Positions 15,001 through 24,028 of a stretch of 59,212 nucleotides of DNA are shown here, one piece after another (positions within the stretch are counted from its first letter, which is position 1; the number at the start of each line of letters is the position of its first letter). Both the position numbers and the translations under genes were made by a program. Source of the DNA: a virus; IMG/VR virus record IMGVR_UViG_3300036791_001093, positions 1 to 59,212 of that record. The stretch is one strand, 5' to 3'. The notes under the pieces are model-generated. The model saw only the letters and a list, made by a program, of their open reading frames with translations. It had not been told where the DNA came from and made no database searches.

Positions 15001-15674
15001 AACCTCTGCCTTGGAGCCCGAGCGCGCTGGATACGTTCCGGAACTGCCCCGAGCAGTACCATCACCGTTACGTGCTCAAGGACTTACCGCCCGAGGAAAA
15101 GTCTGCGGAACAGATTTATGGGGAGTCGGTGCATGAGGCCTTTGCCGATCGGCAAAGGCCGAAGCGTACAAGGCTGCCAAGCAACCTGTATGAGGCGCAT
15201 GAACCATTCATGCGCATCCTGGATGTCCAGCCAGGAAGGTTGTTCGTCGAGCATAAGGTAGCGCTTGCAAAGGATTTAGCGCCCTGTGATTGGGACGACG
15301 AGGCCGTGTGGTGCCGCATGATCATCGACTACCTGCGAGTCGACGCAAGGAGTCGCTATGCGTGGATCGTGGATTACAAAACCGGAAGACCCCATAGAAA
15401 ATTCAACCAGCTGGTTATCTACGCGCTGTGGACATTCCAGGAATTCGGTTATGTCGACTCGATCGAGGTCACGTTTTACTGGACGAAGAGTGGCCTGACA
15501 ACCAATAAGACCTGGTCCCGCGACCAGGTGCCTGAGCTTTGGAACGAACTGGTTGGCGACCTGCGCCAGTACAAGGAAGCGTATCGTTCCGATACGTGGC
15601 AGATGCGCCCCTCGGGTCTTTGCAATGGATGGTGCCCAGTTATTGGATGTAAATATTGGAGGCCTAAAAGATGA
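14997..15674 (+). CDS. Cas4/RecB-like PD-(D/E)XK nuclease with Fe-S Cys set
   Basis: 225 residues. WSPSALDTFRNCPEQYHHRY at the start is the typical entry of RecB/AddB/Cas4-like nucleases. The nuclease motif is IVDYKTG with an earlier Asp in MIIDYLRV. Cys17 with Cys209, Cys213 and Cys218 (CNGWCPVIGC) form the spacing expected of a 4Fe-4S cluster. It probably acts as a 5'-3' end-processing nuclease in recombination, with the adjacent exonuclease, VRR-NUC protein and helicase. No CRISPR array is present, so an adaptation role is not indicated. Confidence 0.85.
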   Translation: MKPLPWSPSALDTFRNCPEQYHHRYVLKDLPPEEKSAEQIYGESVHEAFADRQRPKRTRLPSNLYEAHEPFMRILDVQPGRLFVEHKVALAKDLAPCDWDDEAVWCRMIIDYLRVDARSRYAWIVDYKTGRPHRKFNQLVIYALWTFQEFGYVDSIEVTFYWTKSGLTTNKTWSRDQVPELWNELVGDLRQYKEAYRSDTWQMRPSGLCNGWCPVIGCKYWRPKR

Positions 15675-16141
15675 ACCTGCGCATGTACGCGATCTGGATT
15701 TTCACCGGCCGCGACTGCGCACGGCGGGAGATCAGAATGATGAGAAAACCAAAGCCCAGCGACCAGACTGAAGCCTACATCAAGAAGCAAGTCCGAGAAA
15801 TCCTTAAGGATACCGGCTGGAAATTCTGGATGCCGAGCGCTGGCATCTATGGCCGCAATGGTGTGAGTGATTTTCTCGCTGTAAAAAAGCCGTGGCTGTT
15901 CATGGCGATCGAAACCAAGTACGACGATGTGCCGACCGTACCTCAGCTTGAGTTCCTTGGAGACATTCACGATGCAGGACACTATGCGTTCCTGGTGGAC
16001 GAGACCAATGTCGAGGTATTACGTGAGGTGCTTCTATCCAACTTTCTCGATCCACGGCGGCATCCAAACTATAATCTTCTCATGACATGGAGAATCGCGA
16101 ACACTCCCATCGACATTCGAATACGCAAGCCCAGCATATAA
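15671..16141 (+). CDS. VRR-NUC domain nuclease
   Basis: 156 residues. YIKKQVREILKDTGWKFW, GRNGVSDFLAV and FMAIETKYDD follow the VRR-NUC (PD-(D/E)XK) pattern of small phage nucleases that act as junction or structure-specific enzymes. The ATG at 15671 overlaps the previous stop and has GGAGG eight bases before; a second start at 15737 with GGGAG is possible and would remove 22 N-terminal residues. Likely part of the recombination or repair set. Confidence 0.82.
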   Translation: MNLRMYAIWIFTGRDCARREIRMMRKPKPSDQTEAYIKKQVREILKDTGWKFWMPSAGIYGRNGVSDFLAVKKPWLFMAIETKYDDVPTVPQLEFLGDIHDAGHYAFLVDETNVEVLREVLLSNFLDPRRHPNYNLLMTWRIANTPIDIRIRKPSI

Positions 16142-16156
16142 ACAAAGGAAACCAGC

Positions 16157-16303
16157 ATGGTGATCACTACGTGGCTATGTGATTTCTGTGGTTGGCTCAA
16201 CGACAATAACCCCGGACCGTGCCGGAAATGCGGCGGTCGAAAGAAAGTGACTGACCATGCTGATCCATCAACCAACCAGAAGCGTCGTATTAAAAGTACG
16301 TGA
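16157..16303 (+). CDS. Small zinc-ribbon protein
   Basis: 48 residues: CDFCGWLNDNNPGPCRKCGG gives two CxxC pairs, a RanBP2-like or rubredoxin-knuckle zinc finger, followed by a basic tail. The start follows AAAGGAAACCAGC. Its last third overlaps the helicase start in another frame. It is possibly an RNA- or protein-binding adaptor; function unknown. Confidence 0.6.
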   Translation: MVITTWLCDFCGWLNDNNPGPCRKCGGRKKVTDHADPSTNQKRRIKST

Positions 16304-17813
16304 TCCAGCAAAGGTGCTGGCAGCGTTCCCGGGACTAAGCCGCCCGATCGATGCCGACGAAGGCAACGTTCAGATCAAGCACACGTTGGAGACGACGTTC
16401 AAACTTAACGAGTTTGGAATCAACGTGCCTTCGCCGATCCTTTACCAGTATAACTGGCCTGGCAAGTACACACCCTTTGAGCATCAAAGGCCAATGGCGG
16501 ACTTTCATATCCGTAATCCCAAGAACCTGAATCTCTCGGAGATGGGCGTCGGCAAAAGCTTCGCAGTGTTGTGGGCAGCCGACTATCTCATGCAGCTCAA
16601 ACAAGTAACCAAGGCACTTATTCTTGCTCCGCTCTCCATCCTGGAGACCGTCTGGCAGCAGGACATTTTCGACGTGCTGATGCATCGCTCATGCGTGATC
16701 ACTCATGGCGACCGCGAGTATCGACTTAAGGCGATGTCAATGGATGTGGATTTCTACATCGCCAACCATAATATGATTGCTCATAAAGAAGTCGCGACGG
16801 CGGTACGCCGGCGTAAGGACATCGACCTTATCATCCTCGACGAGGCGTCTTTCTTTCGCAACAGCCGGAATTTAACTTACAAGTTCTTTGCTTGGGCGAC
16901 TGAGAACAAGAAGCGGGTGTGGCTGCTGACTGGTACGCCGTGTCCCAATGCGCCGACCGATGCCTGGGCGCTTGCCCGCTTGGTGTGCCCGGCGCGCGTG
17001 CCCAGGTTCTTTGGTGCGTTCCAGCGCATGACCATGCGGCAGGTGAGTGAGTACAAATGGCGGCCCGTAAACGGTTCCGACAAAATCGTCTTCGACGCCT
17101 TGCAGCCGGCATGGCGCATCCGCAAGAAGGACTGTCTGAGCCTGCCGCCTCTGACTGTCACCAACCGCCGGACCCAGCTCACGGCGGATCAGAAATCAGC
17201 CTACAAGATCATGCAGGATCATATGATCCTGCAGCGTAAGACGACAAAGATTACCGCAGTGAATGCTGCGGATGCCATCAACAAGCTCAGGCAGATTTGC
17301 TGCGGTGCTGTGAAGATATCCGAGGGTCTCTACGAGACCCTCGATCATTCGATCAGGTTGAAGGAGCTGATTTCCGTAATCAATCAGGCCGCAGCCAAGG
17401 TGATCGTGGTGGTTCCTTTCAAGGGGATCATTCGTGCATTGGAAAGTGAGTTACAAAAGCTTTTCACGCTTGCCGTCCTCAACGGCGACGTGCCCATCAG
17501 GCAGCGCAACCGGATCATTCGTGAATTCAAATCCGGACCTGATCCTCGTCTGTTGCTGTGCCATCCCAAAGTCATGAGTCATGGATTGAATCTGACAGAG
17601 GCTGACACGACGGTTTTCTATGCGCCGATCTACAGTCACGATGATTACGCACAAGTAATCGAACGGTTCAATCGTGCAGGGCAGACCAACAAAATGACGG
17701 TGGTTCGCATATTTGCAAACTCACTGGAGTCTGATATATATGCACTATTGGATAATCGTGCGTTGAACCAGGATAGTATATTACGACTCTACGAGAAGGT
17801 GTGTGGTAACTAA
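16257..17813 (+). CDS. SNF2-type superfamily 2 helicase
   Basis: 518 residues. SEMGVGKSF (motif I, about 94-102), LIILDEASFF (motif II as DEAS), LLTGTPCP (motif III) and QVIERFNRAGQTN (motif VI) are all present, with VLNGD and SHGLNLTEA in the second RecA lobe. The QxxxRxxRxGQ form is typical of SNF2-like DNA translocases seen in many phages. It probably remodels replication forks or helps recombination together with the three nucleases before it. It starts at the shared AAGTGACTGACC cassette, overlapping the zinc-ribbon gene. Confidence 0.9.
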   Translation: MLIHQPTRSVVLKVRDPAKVLAAFPGLSRPIDADEGNVQIKHTLETTFKLNEFGINVPSPILYQYNWPGKYTPFEHQRPMADFHIRNPKNLNLSEMGVGKSFAVLWAADYLMQLKQVTKALILAPLSILETVWQQDIFDVLMHRSCVITHGDREYRLKAMSMDVDFYIANHNMIAHKEVATAVRRRKDIDLIILDEASFFRNSRNLTYKFFAWATENKKRVWLLTGTPCPNAPTDAWALARLVCPARVPRFFGAFQRMTMRQVSEYKWRPVNGSDKIVFDALQPAWRIRKKDCLSLPPLTVTNRRTQLTADQKSAYKIMQDHMILQRKTTKITAVNAADAINKLRQICCGAVKISEGLYETLDHSIRLKELISVINQAAAKVIVVVPFKGIIRALESELQKLFTLAVLNGDVPIRQRNRIIREFKSGPDPRLLLCHPKVMSHGLNLTEADTTVFYAPIYSHDDYAQVIERFNRAGQTNKMTVVRIFANSLESDIYALLDNRALNQDSILRLYEKVCGN

Positions 17814-17848
17814 CTGAACCAAAGGAAGAAAGAAGGAAAGGTAAGCAC

Positions 17849-18247
17849 ATGACTGACCAACCGAAGCTTGACAAGATAACGGCAACGTACATCAAGATCA
17901 GAGACAAGCGCACAGCTTTGAAGCGGGAATACGAGGCCGAAGACCAGAAGCTGAAAGATCAGCTTGAAACTCTTGATGGTTTCTTGCTGGGAACGCTGCG
18001 CGATCTAGGTGTCGAAAGCCTGAAAACAAAACACGGAACAGTGTACCAATCTGTCTCGGTCAAACCGAGCTGTGGAGACTGGAACGGCTTCTATGCCTGG
18101 ATAGCGGAGCACGAGGCATTCGACGCGCTCGAACGCCGCGTCAAGAAATCCTTCATTGTAAATTATATGGAGGATAACTCCGGCGAATTACCGCCGGGGA
18201 TAACTGTGCTGCAAGAATACACGATCACAGTTCGACGTAGTTCCTAA
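17849..18247 (+). CDS. Conserved phage protein, coiled-coil plus C-terminal domain
   Basis: 132 residues. The first half is a charged helix (IRDKRTALKREYEAEDQKLK), and the second includes KHGTVYQSVSVKPSCGDW, a repeated helical part and the closing PPGITVLQEYTITVRR. This architecture is common in phages beside the ssDNA-binding protein, usually without a named function. It is likely a replication or recombination accessory, inferred from context. Confidence 0.75.
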   Translation: MTDQPKLDKITATYIKIRDKRTALKREYEAEDQKLKDQLETLDGFLLGTLRDLGVESLKTKHGTVYQSVSVKPSCGDWNGFYAWIAEHEAFDALERRVKKSFIVNYMEDNSGELPPGITVLQEYTITVRRSS

Positions 18248-18258
18248 GATATACTCAT

Positions 18259-18291
18259 AGGGTCCTTGGAAAGGTTCCAGCCAGGGACCCT
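18259..18291 (+). terminator. Imperfect GC-rich hairpin
   Basis: AGGGTCC with GGACCCT, extended by TTGG with CCAG-type pairs, forms a stem 12 bases after the preceding stop. No T-run follows. It could lessen read-through or protect the mRNA upstream of the ssDNA-binding gene. Confidence 0.5.
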
Positions 18292-18326
18292 CATTCGATC
18301 ATGGAACAAGCAAGAAGGAACTTAGC

Positions 18327-19514
18327 ATGGCTACTACCAACAACTCCATGACTCTCTTCGACCCGGCGCAATTGCCGGCACATGTCAAGGCGGCACAGGC
18401 GGCCGGGACCACCAACATTGTGACCCGCGGTCAGGTCAACAGCCTGACATTTCCAGGTAAAGTCTGGACCGTCACCATTGACGGCACGGAGCGGCCGCTA
18501 ATGCGGGTAAATCGTGATGGCGAGGAGGAGCTCGTCCAGGTCTTCGACGCAGTGGTCATTGCCTACAACGAGAACCGTGGGCGTGCCTACTACGGCGGCG
18601 CCGCCTATGATCAGGCACAGAAGCGCGCGCCGGTCTGCTGGTCCAATGACGGGATCACATCGAGCCCCAACGCGACCGAGCGGCAATCGGAAAAGTGCAA
18701 CGTCTGTCCGCAGTCCGTCAAGGGTTCGCGACAAACAGACCAAGGAAAAGCGGCCATGGCGTGCGCCCAGCACCGCAACCTCGCGGTCATTCCAAGGAGC
18801 CGCGACCTCGCCACGGCCCCGGTGCTGCGGTTGAAGATTCCGCAGACCAGCGACTTCGACGGTCTGAACAAGGAGGCTCAGGCCAAGCAGATGTTCGCCT
18901 TCACGAACTATCTGAACTTTCTCAAGTCGAAGCAGGTGCCCTTCACTTACAGCCTGACCACCAAGATCAGGTTCGACAACACCAAGCCCTTCCCCAAGCT
19001 GTGGTTCTCGCCCGGCCGGTGGCTGAGTGAGGAAGAGACGGCGGCCTGCGCAGAAATAGCTGCGTCGGATAATCTCGAAGACATGCTCAAGACCGACTTC
19101 AGCGGCTTCGGCAATGCACCGCGGCCGCCGGGAGTCACCGAAGAGGATGAAGCGGAGACTACGGAAATCGCAGAGCCTGCTGGCGAAGAGGAAGACACCA
19201 TAGAGCTGACGCCGCCCACATCATCCAAGCCAGCACCCGTTGCGGCGCTCGCCAAGCCTGCGCCTGCACCGGCGACGCCGGCGCTGGTACCTGCTGCGGC
19301 TATACCTATTTCTGCCAAGGCCAGGGCGGCCCAGAAGAAAGCCGAGGCCGCAGCTGCTGCCGCCGCGGCGCGCAAAGCTGCCGCTCTGGCGGACGAAGAC
19401 GAGGAAGAAGAGCCCGCTGTCGCTATTACATCGGGCCGGTCTTCTGCTTCTGTTCCTGCCGCTGTCGCACCACCGCAGCTCGATACTATCCTGACGGACT
19501 GGGACGACGAGTGA
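18327..19514 (+). CDS. Probable ssDNA-binding protein
   Basis: 395 residues. The N-terminal half is a beta-rich domain with GKVWTVTIDG, VVIAYNENRGRAYY, Cys pairs (CNVCPQS) and aromatic residues. A long Ala/Pro/Glu-rich linker (about 270-370, low complexity) follows, then an acidic end (DTILTDWDDE) like the protein-recruiting tail of single-strand binding proteins. The gene stands between helicase and primase. No standard OB signature can be proved by eye, so the role is inferred from layout and context. Confidence 0.6.
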   Translation: MATTNNSMTLFDPAQLPAHVKAAQAAGTTNIVTRGQVNSLTFPGKVWTVTIDGTERPLMRVNRDGEEELVQVFDAVVIAYNENRGRAYYGGAAYDQAQKRAPVCWSNDGITSSPNATERQSEKCNVCPQSVKGSRQTDQGKAAMACAQHRNLAVIPRSRDLATAPVLRLKIPQTSDFDGLNKEAQAKQMFAFTNYLNFLKSKQVPFTYSLTTKIRFDNTKPFPKLWFSPGRWLSEEETAACAEIAASDNLEDMLKTDFSGFGNAPRPPGVTEEDEAETTEIAEPAGEEEDTIELTPPTSSKPAPVAALAKPAPAPATPALVPAAAIPISAKARAAQKKAEAAAAAAAARKAAALADEDEEEEPAVAITSGRSSASVPAAVAPPQLDTILTDWDDE

Positions 19515-19544
19515 ACTGACTCTCTTCTCGTTTTTCCGTTTTCC

Positions 19545-19578
19545 ACACCCTCGACTCGCACAAGGAGTCGGGGGTGTT
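19545..19578 (+). terminator. Hairpin after ssDNA-binding gene
   Basis: ACACCCTCGACTC pairs with GAGTCGGGGGTGTT (one G-U type position) around a seven-base loop, about 30 bases after the stop. A T-rich stretch precedes rather than follows it. Possible weak or bidirectional terminator. Confidence 0.55.
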
Positions 19579-19620
19579 GTAGCCTCTGGCCCCATCAGAC
19601 CTACGAAGGGCAATGCCACC

Positions 19621-19944
19621 ATGACTGACCAGGATACTTATGACAAGCTCGTCGCCGAAACATGGGAAACCATCACCGAGCTCGGCAAGAAAAAAGGCGG
19701 CGAATATTCCGGTGACCGCGATCGCTTGGAGAATTTCCGCCGCAACGGCGAGCGCTTGGGCCTGCCGATGGAGGTCATCTGGGCGATCTACGCCACCAAG
19801 CATTGGGATGCCATCACCCAGTATTGCGCTGATGTCCTCGCCGGCAAAAATCGTCCTCGCATGGAGAGTCTCAGCGGTCGGTGCGATGATCTTATCGTAT
19901 ATCTTATGCTTTTTAAAGCTATGCTGCAGGAGCGTGACCTATGA
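19621..19944 (+). CDS. DUF1599-like small protein
   Basis: 107 residues. KKGGEYSGDRDRLENFRRNG, IWAIYATKHWDAI and the closing ESLSGRCDDLIVYLMLFKAM follow the order seen in the DUF1599/nucleotide-modification-associated group of phage proteins (KxxxY..., K-W, E...D..YL). If correct it may act in nucleotide or DNA base modification, but no partner modifying enzyme other than the MT-A70 methyltransferase is seen. Its stop overlaps the primase start (ATGA). Confidence 0.6.
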   Translation: MTDQDTYDKLVAETWETITELGKKKGGEYSGDRDRLENFRRNGERLGLPMEVIWAIYATKHWDAITQYCADVLAGKNRPRMESLSGRCDDLIVYLMLFKAMLQERDL

Positions 19945-22829
19945 ACACGCGCAGATTCCTGAGTATCGTATGGCCGCAGCGCGGTCCCTACTGCATCGCC
20001 ACTCCGTGGGTGCGCCCTGATGGCAAGAAAGTCTACGCGCATCGTGGGTGTGACACCCTAGATGATGCGATAATCCATATTTTAAAAAACAAACGATCTA
20101 AAGACTTATATTTTGCACCGCATACGCTGAAAGTGGCACGTGAAGAAAATCCCCAAACTGGAAAGCTCCAGACTTTCCGGACACACGCAAACATGAAGGA
20201 AGCCAGCACCTTCTTTTTTGATATCGACCCAGGTGAGCATTATCCGACCCAAGATGATATCCTTAATGTATTAGAACAATTTTTGTTTGAGACCTGCCTG
20301 CCGGCTCCGTTCGTTGTGAGCTCAGGTTACGGTATACACGTTTACTGGGTCATTGATGTGCCCATTGAGTCCTTGGCCTGGCGCGAGCCCGCAACTCGTC
20401 TCTTTTGGTTGGCCCAGCAGCACGAGCTGCACGTCGACCCCTCCCGCACCACAGACCAGAGTAGCGTGCTGCGTGTCCCTGGCACGCTCAATTTCAAGGA
20501 CCCGGATCACCCGCGCGAAGTCACACTTCTCGCCGAGGGCGTGGTGACTACAGAGTTCCTGGCTCAGCTCGATCGGCTGACCGAGGACTACACCCCCGAC
20601 ACCACAGCGCCCGGTGCGAGGACACGTACGCTGGAGCTACACCCTGTTGCCTGGGACGGCCGCCGGCCGCCGGCCGACGAGGTCGCCACCGTGTGCGAGC
20701 ACATGAGGACCTTCCGGGACAGCCAGGGGAACGTGCGTGAGCCGCTCTGGCACGTCGGCATCGGCACGATTAAGCATTGCGACGACGGTGCTACTGCAGC
20801 GCAAGAATGGTCGAGTGGCTACCCTGGCTACACCGAAAGCGAGACTCAGGCCAAGCTCGACGCCTGGACTCTACCTCCGCCGGGGTGCGAAAAAATCAGC
20901 CATAACAGCAACGATCCGACGGTCTGCGAGCGCTGTCCGTACAGGGACCTCGCCAAGAACCCCGTCCTCATAGCCAATCTGGTCTATGAAAAGACGCACC
21001 AGCCAGGCCCAAAAGTGTTACATGATGTAACACCATCAGTGGAGCCGCTATGCCTTCCACCGGCACCCTACACACTGGACATGACCTACGGGATTATAGC
21101 AAAGAAAGAAGGTTTGATCTGCGAGTTGCCTATGTTCCCAATACAGTGGGTTACAGCAACTTCCAACGAGAACTGTCTTTCGCACTGGTACGTCAAGTCT
21201 CCACGCGATGGCTGGAGAATAATCGAAATCCTGAATGAGGGTTTGGAGCTGAGAAATCTCGCATCAACTCTTCGCAACAAAAACATCATCGTCCTTCCAA
21301 AGCAGATCAAGCATATGCATACGTTTATGCAAGCGTATCTTAAAGAGTTGCGAAGATATACGAACGATCTCCGCCAGTATGATTACGTTGGGTGGGAAGC
21401 CCCTGTTCAAGAACCAACTAAAATCGAGACGCCAGTAGAACTTAGGAACCCAGAGTACTTTATCTTATACGGTCGAAAAATCTCCGTCGCAGATGGCTCG
21501 ATCACACCCTGCGTAATGACAAAGAATACGCAGTTGGATAACATGAGCCGTGTAGGTAGCCTGAGCCAACAAGTCCAGCTCATGAATTTTTACAATGCTC
21601 CAGAGTACATGGCGCAACAGTTTGCCATTTGCGCTTCACTGGCGACTCCATTTTTCTACAACTCAACTCTGCATGGCATGCTGGTTTGTCTGACCGGAGA
21701 AACTGGCTCATCGAAGAGCACTGGCGTGTACTTTGCCGCCAGCCTGTGGGGGCATCCCAAGTACTATCCTATTAGCGGGCTGCGATCGAACAGCACTGAC
21801 AAAGGGCGTTATGAACGCGGCGCAATTGCTCGTAACCTGCCCTTTATTGTTGACGAGATTACACTGTTCGAAGATGCGGTAGCGCACGAGATCGCTCTTT
21901 CGGCCAGCCAACCAGGATCATATATCAGCCTGACATCCAAGCGGGATTTCCGTAATTCTCGTGGGGGGTACAAATCAAATCTGACCATTTGCACTAGTAA
22001 CAAGTCATTGGTGCAAATGGTTAACGCCAACAGTTCCGGCGGACAAGCTGGCATCATGCGTGTCTTTGAGATCAAGGTAAACAGGAATGCGATTCGCACA
22101 AAGGCCGAAGCGGACGATGCCATGCGGCGGCTCATTATGAACTATGGTTGGATCGGTGAAGATTTCCTATGTCGTTGCTTGCCCCACGTTAAAGGCGTGG
22201 GCGACAAGTTCCTCGAAATTCAGCAGCAATTCGAGACTGACATCAACGCCAGCCAGGAAGAGCGCTTCGCGACCGGCTGTGCCGCTACTGGCCTGCTGGG
22301 AGCAAAGCTGGGCTACAAGCTAGGGTATTTCCCATTCAGCTATAAGCTTATGCGGGAATGGCTGATCGACGTACAGATACCTGCTATGCGAAACACAGCT
22401 AAAGCCGAACGCGAGCACATGTCGCCAGAAACTATTCTCAACGAGTACCTGGAGGAGATCAATCCGAATATCTGTCGCGTCGATAAGAACACCAGGAATG
22501 AACCTGAGATATTATACGCACCACCTCAGGTCCCGTTTTACGCACGGTACGAGATATCCAGGGCAATGCTGTATGTACGCACTGGGCCATTCAGAGATCA
22601 TTGCAACAAGCACAGCCACGATTATAACAACATACTCGATCACCTCGTGACGAACGGGCTTATCACGAAAACGAACGTCAGAAAGCGCATGCGGGCAGAA
22701 AATAAGAATTTCAGCAATCCGATCTCGTGCTTCATCGTTCCGGTAAAGTCAACGTCACCGATCGCCGTACCGAGCGCGCTGAAGCCTGACGACGACATGA
22801 AGATCGTCGAGTTCAAGAAAAAACCCTAA
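19941..22829 (+). CDS. Primase-helicase (AEP-like N-terminus, AAA/DUF927-like C-terminus)
   Basis: 962 residues. FFFDIDPGEHYP at about 91-102 provides the DxD of an archaeo-eukaryotic-type primase, and SSGYGIHVYW at about 128-137 the following GxH. DQSSVLRVPGTLNFKDP completes the core. The second half has GETGSSKST (Walker A, about residue 587) and LPFIVDEI (Walker B), as in DUF927/D5-type helicases. It should prime and unwind DNA for the family A polymerase. A 17-bp palindrome lies inside the gene at the linker between the domains. It ends facing the - strand virion genes, with stop codons overlapping. Confidence 0.85.
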   Translation: MNTRRFLSIVWPQRGPYCIATPWVRPDGKKVYAHRGCDTLDDAIIHILKNKRSKDLYFAPHTLKVAREENPQTGKLQTFRTHANMKEASTFFFDIDPGEHYPTQDDILNVLEQFLFETCLPAPFVVSSGYGIHVYWVIDVPIESLAWREPATRLFWLAQQHELHVDPSRTTDQSSVLRVPGTLNFKDPDHPREVTLLAEGVVTTEFLAQLDRLTEDYTPDTTAPGARTRTLELHPVAWDGRRPPADEVATVCEHMRTFRDSQGNVREPLWHVGIGTIKHCDDGATAAQEWSSGYPGYTESETQAKLDAWTLPPPGCEKISHNSNDPTVCERCPYRDLAKNPVLIANLVYEKTHQPGPKVLHDVTPSVEPLCLPPAPYTLDMTYGIIAKKEGLICELPMFPIQWVTATSNENCLSHWYVKSPRDGWRIIEILNEGLELRNLASTLRNKNIIVLPKQIKHMHTFMQAYLKELRRYTNDLRQYDYVGWEAPVQEPTKIETPVELRNPEYFILYGRKISVADGSITPCVMTKNTQLDNMSRVGSLSQQVQLMNFYNAPEYMAQQFAICASLATPFFYNSTLHGMLVCLTGETGSSKSTGVYFAASLWGHPKYYPISGLRSNSTDKGRYERGAIARNLPFIVDEITLFEDAVAHEIALSASQPGSYISLTSKRDFRNSRGGYKSNLTICTSNKSLVQMVNANSSGGQAGIMRVFEIKVNRNAIRTKAEADDAMRRLIMNYGWIGEDFLCRCLPHVKGVGDKFLEIQQQFETDINASQEERFATGCAATGLLGAKLGYKLGYFPFSYKLMREWLIDVQIPAMRNTAKAEREHMSPETILNEYLEEINPNICRVDKNTRNEPEILYAPPQVPFYARYEISRAMLYVRTGPFRDHCNKHSHDYNNILDHLVTNGLITKTNVRKRMRAENKNFSNPISCFIVPVKSTSPIAVPSALKPDDDMKIVEFKKKP
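21016..21032. promoter_or_regulatory. 17-bp palindrome, copy 6 (inside primase)
   Basis: TGTTACATGATGTAACA encodes part of GPKVLHDVTPS in the linker between the primase and helicase halves. Being in a tolerant linker suggests selection for the DNA or RNA site, not for the peptide. Confidence 0.7.
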
Positions 22830-24019
22830 CGGGCGCCACGCCTCAACCCCATCTGCTGCGCCCCCCGGGCGTTCAATGCCGCAATCTTGCCGCGGCCCAT
22901 CATGTCGGCCGCGGCCTTGTTGAGCACAGCCTCGTGCGGTGCCAGCATGGCCGGCACTTTGTCGACTGTCCCCGATCCCTGCCCTGGCACCGCGGTCGCA
23001 CCGAACAGGTAGCCGGCGCCGAACGGGTAGCCGGGCGCCGAGTGCGCATTACGGTCCATCACGCTTGCCGCGCCCCGGGCGAAGCCAGGAGAACCAGGAG
23101 GCGGCGCGGCTGGTGCCGCGGCTCCCGGCATCATGGGCGGGCCACCGTCGCCCGGAGCTGCCTGCGGACCCACAGCGCCGCCCCCCATCTGGCCGGCCTG
23201 TGATGCAGCCAGAAGCGCCGGCAGGATTGCTTCGAGCCCCTTAGGTGGACCACCGGCCTTGGCATTCTTGCCATTCTTGCCGCCCTTGCCTCCTTTGCCA
23301 GGGGGCGCCTTGACGTTGGCGGAGCCTTTTCGGAGCGGCATCACATCCTCGGTACCGGCTTGATAGGCGTTATCTTGATAGATAGGGACCCCATAGGTTG
23401 TCCCAGGATCATTGATACCCCTATGAATTGTGACTGGCCGTTGAGGACCTATCGGTAAGACTGGTTGGTTCGGGTCCAATGGCCGGTTTGATAAATTTGA
23501 CCGTGGTAAGCCCTGAAGCGGCCGGCTCGGGTTCAATAGTGGATCAACCGAAGGTCTGTACGTATAAGGGGTTATGGGTGCGGGCATAATTTGCCGTGAC
23601 GACGGAGCTGCGAGCGGGTTTGTGGGTGGTGACGGAGTTGTGGGTGCAGCCTGCTGTGACGGAGTTGTGGGTGCAGCATATTGCGCACCGCCCATAGACG
23701 GTGGTGTAACGGACGGCGCTCCTCCTCCTGGATACGCTTGCGGTAGTAGCTGTTTTGCCCGCAACTGGTCATATGTCGATCCCAACTCTTGATCGCTGGG
23801 TGCTCGAAATGCTTGTTCAGTAAGTCCCTCCTGGCGGGTTTTGAAAGCCATAGCTCCATGCAGCTCTCGCAGCGCCGCAGCATTTGTCGCAACCTGACCA
23901 CCTTCCTCCCTGGCTTTATAAGCTTCAGCGACATTTCGCTGGTACTCACCCTCAGCTTGCTTGCCTAAAATCGAATACTTCTGGCCAAGCCAATAAGCCA
24001 TATCCGGAGGCGGTGGCAT
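22826..24019 (-). CDS. Virion structural protein with Pro/Gly-rich middle
   Basis: 397 residues. An N-terminal helical part (GEYQRNVAEAYKAREEGGQV) precedes a long Pro/Gly/Thr-rich region. The end, TVDKVPAMLAPHEAVLN, matches a motif I know from phage virion or tail-associated proteins (DKVPAML.PGE.V.N). It is the last gene of the leftward virion block. Its stop overlaps the stop of the converging primase gene, with no terminator between them. It may be a minor tail or internal protein. Confidence 0.7.
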   Translation of the reverse strand: MPPPPDMAYWLGQKYSILGKQAEGEYQRNVAEAYKAREEGGQVATNAAALRELHGAMAFKTRQEGLTEQAFRAPSDQELGSTYDQLRAKQLLPQAYPGGGAPSVTPPSMGGAQYAAPTTPSQQAAPTTPSPPTNPLAAPSSRQIMPAPITPYTYRPSVDPLLNPSRPLQGLPRSNLSNRPLDPNQPVLPIGPQRPVTIHRGINDPGTTYGVPIYQDNAYQAGTEDVMPLRKGSANVKAPPGKGGKGGKNGKNAKAGGPPKGLEAILPALLAASQAGQMGGGAVGPQAAPGDGGPPMMPGAAAPAAPPPGSPGFARGAASVMDRNAHSAPGYPFGAGYLFGATAVPGQGSGTVDKVPAMLAPHEAVLNKAAADMMGRGKIAALNARGAQQMGLRRGAR

Positions 24020-24028
24020 GATGTGCTC

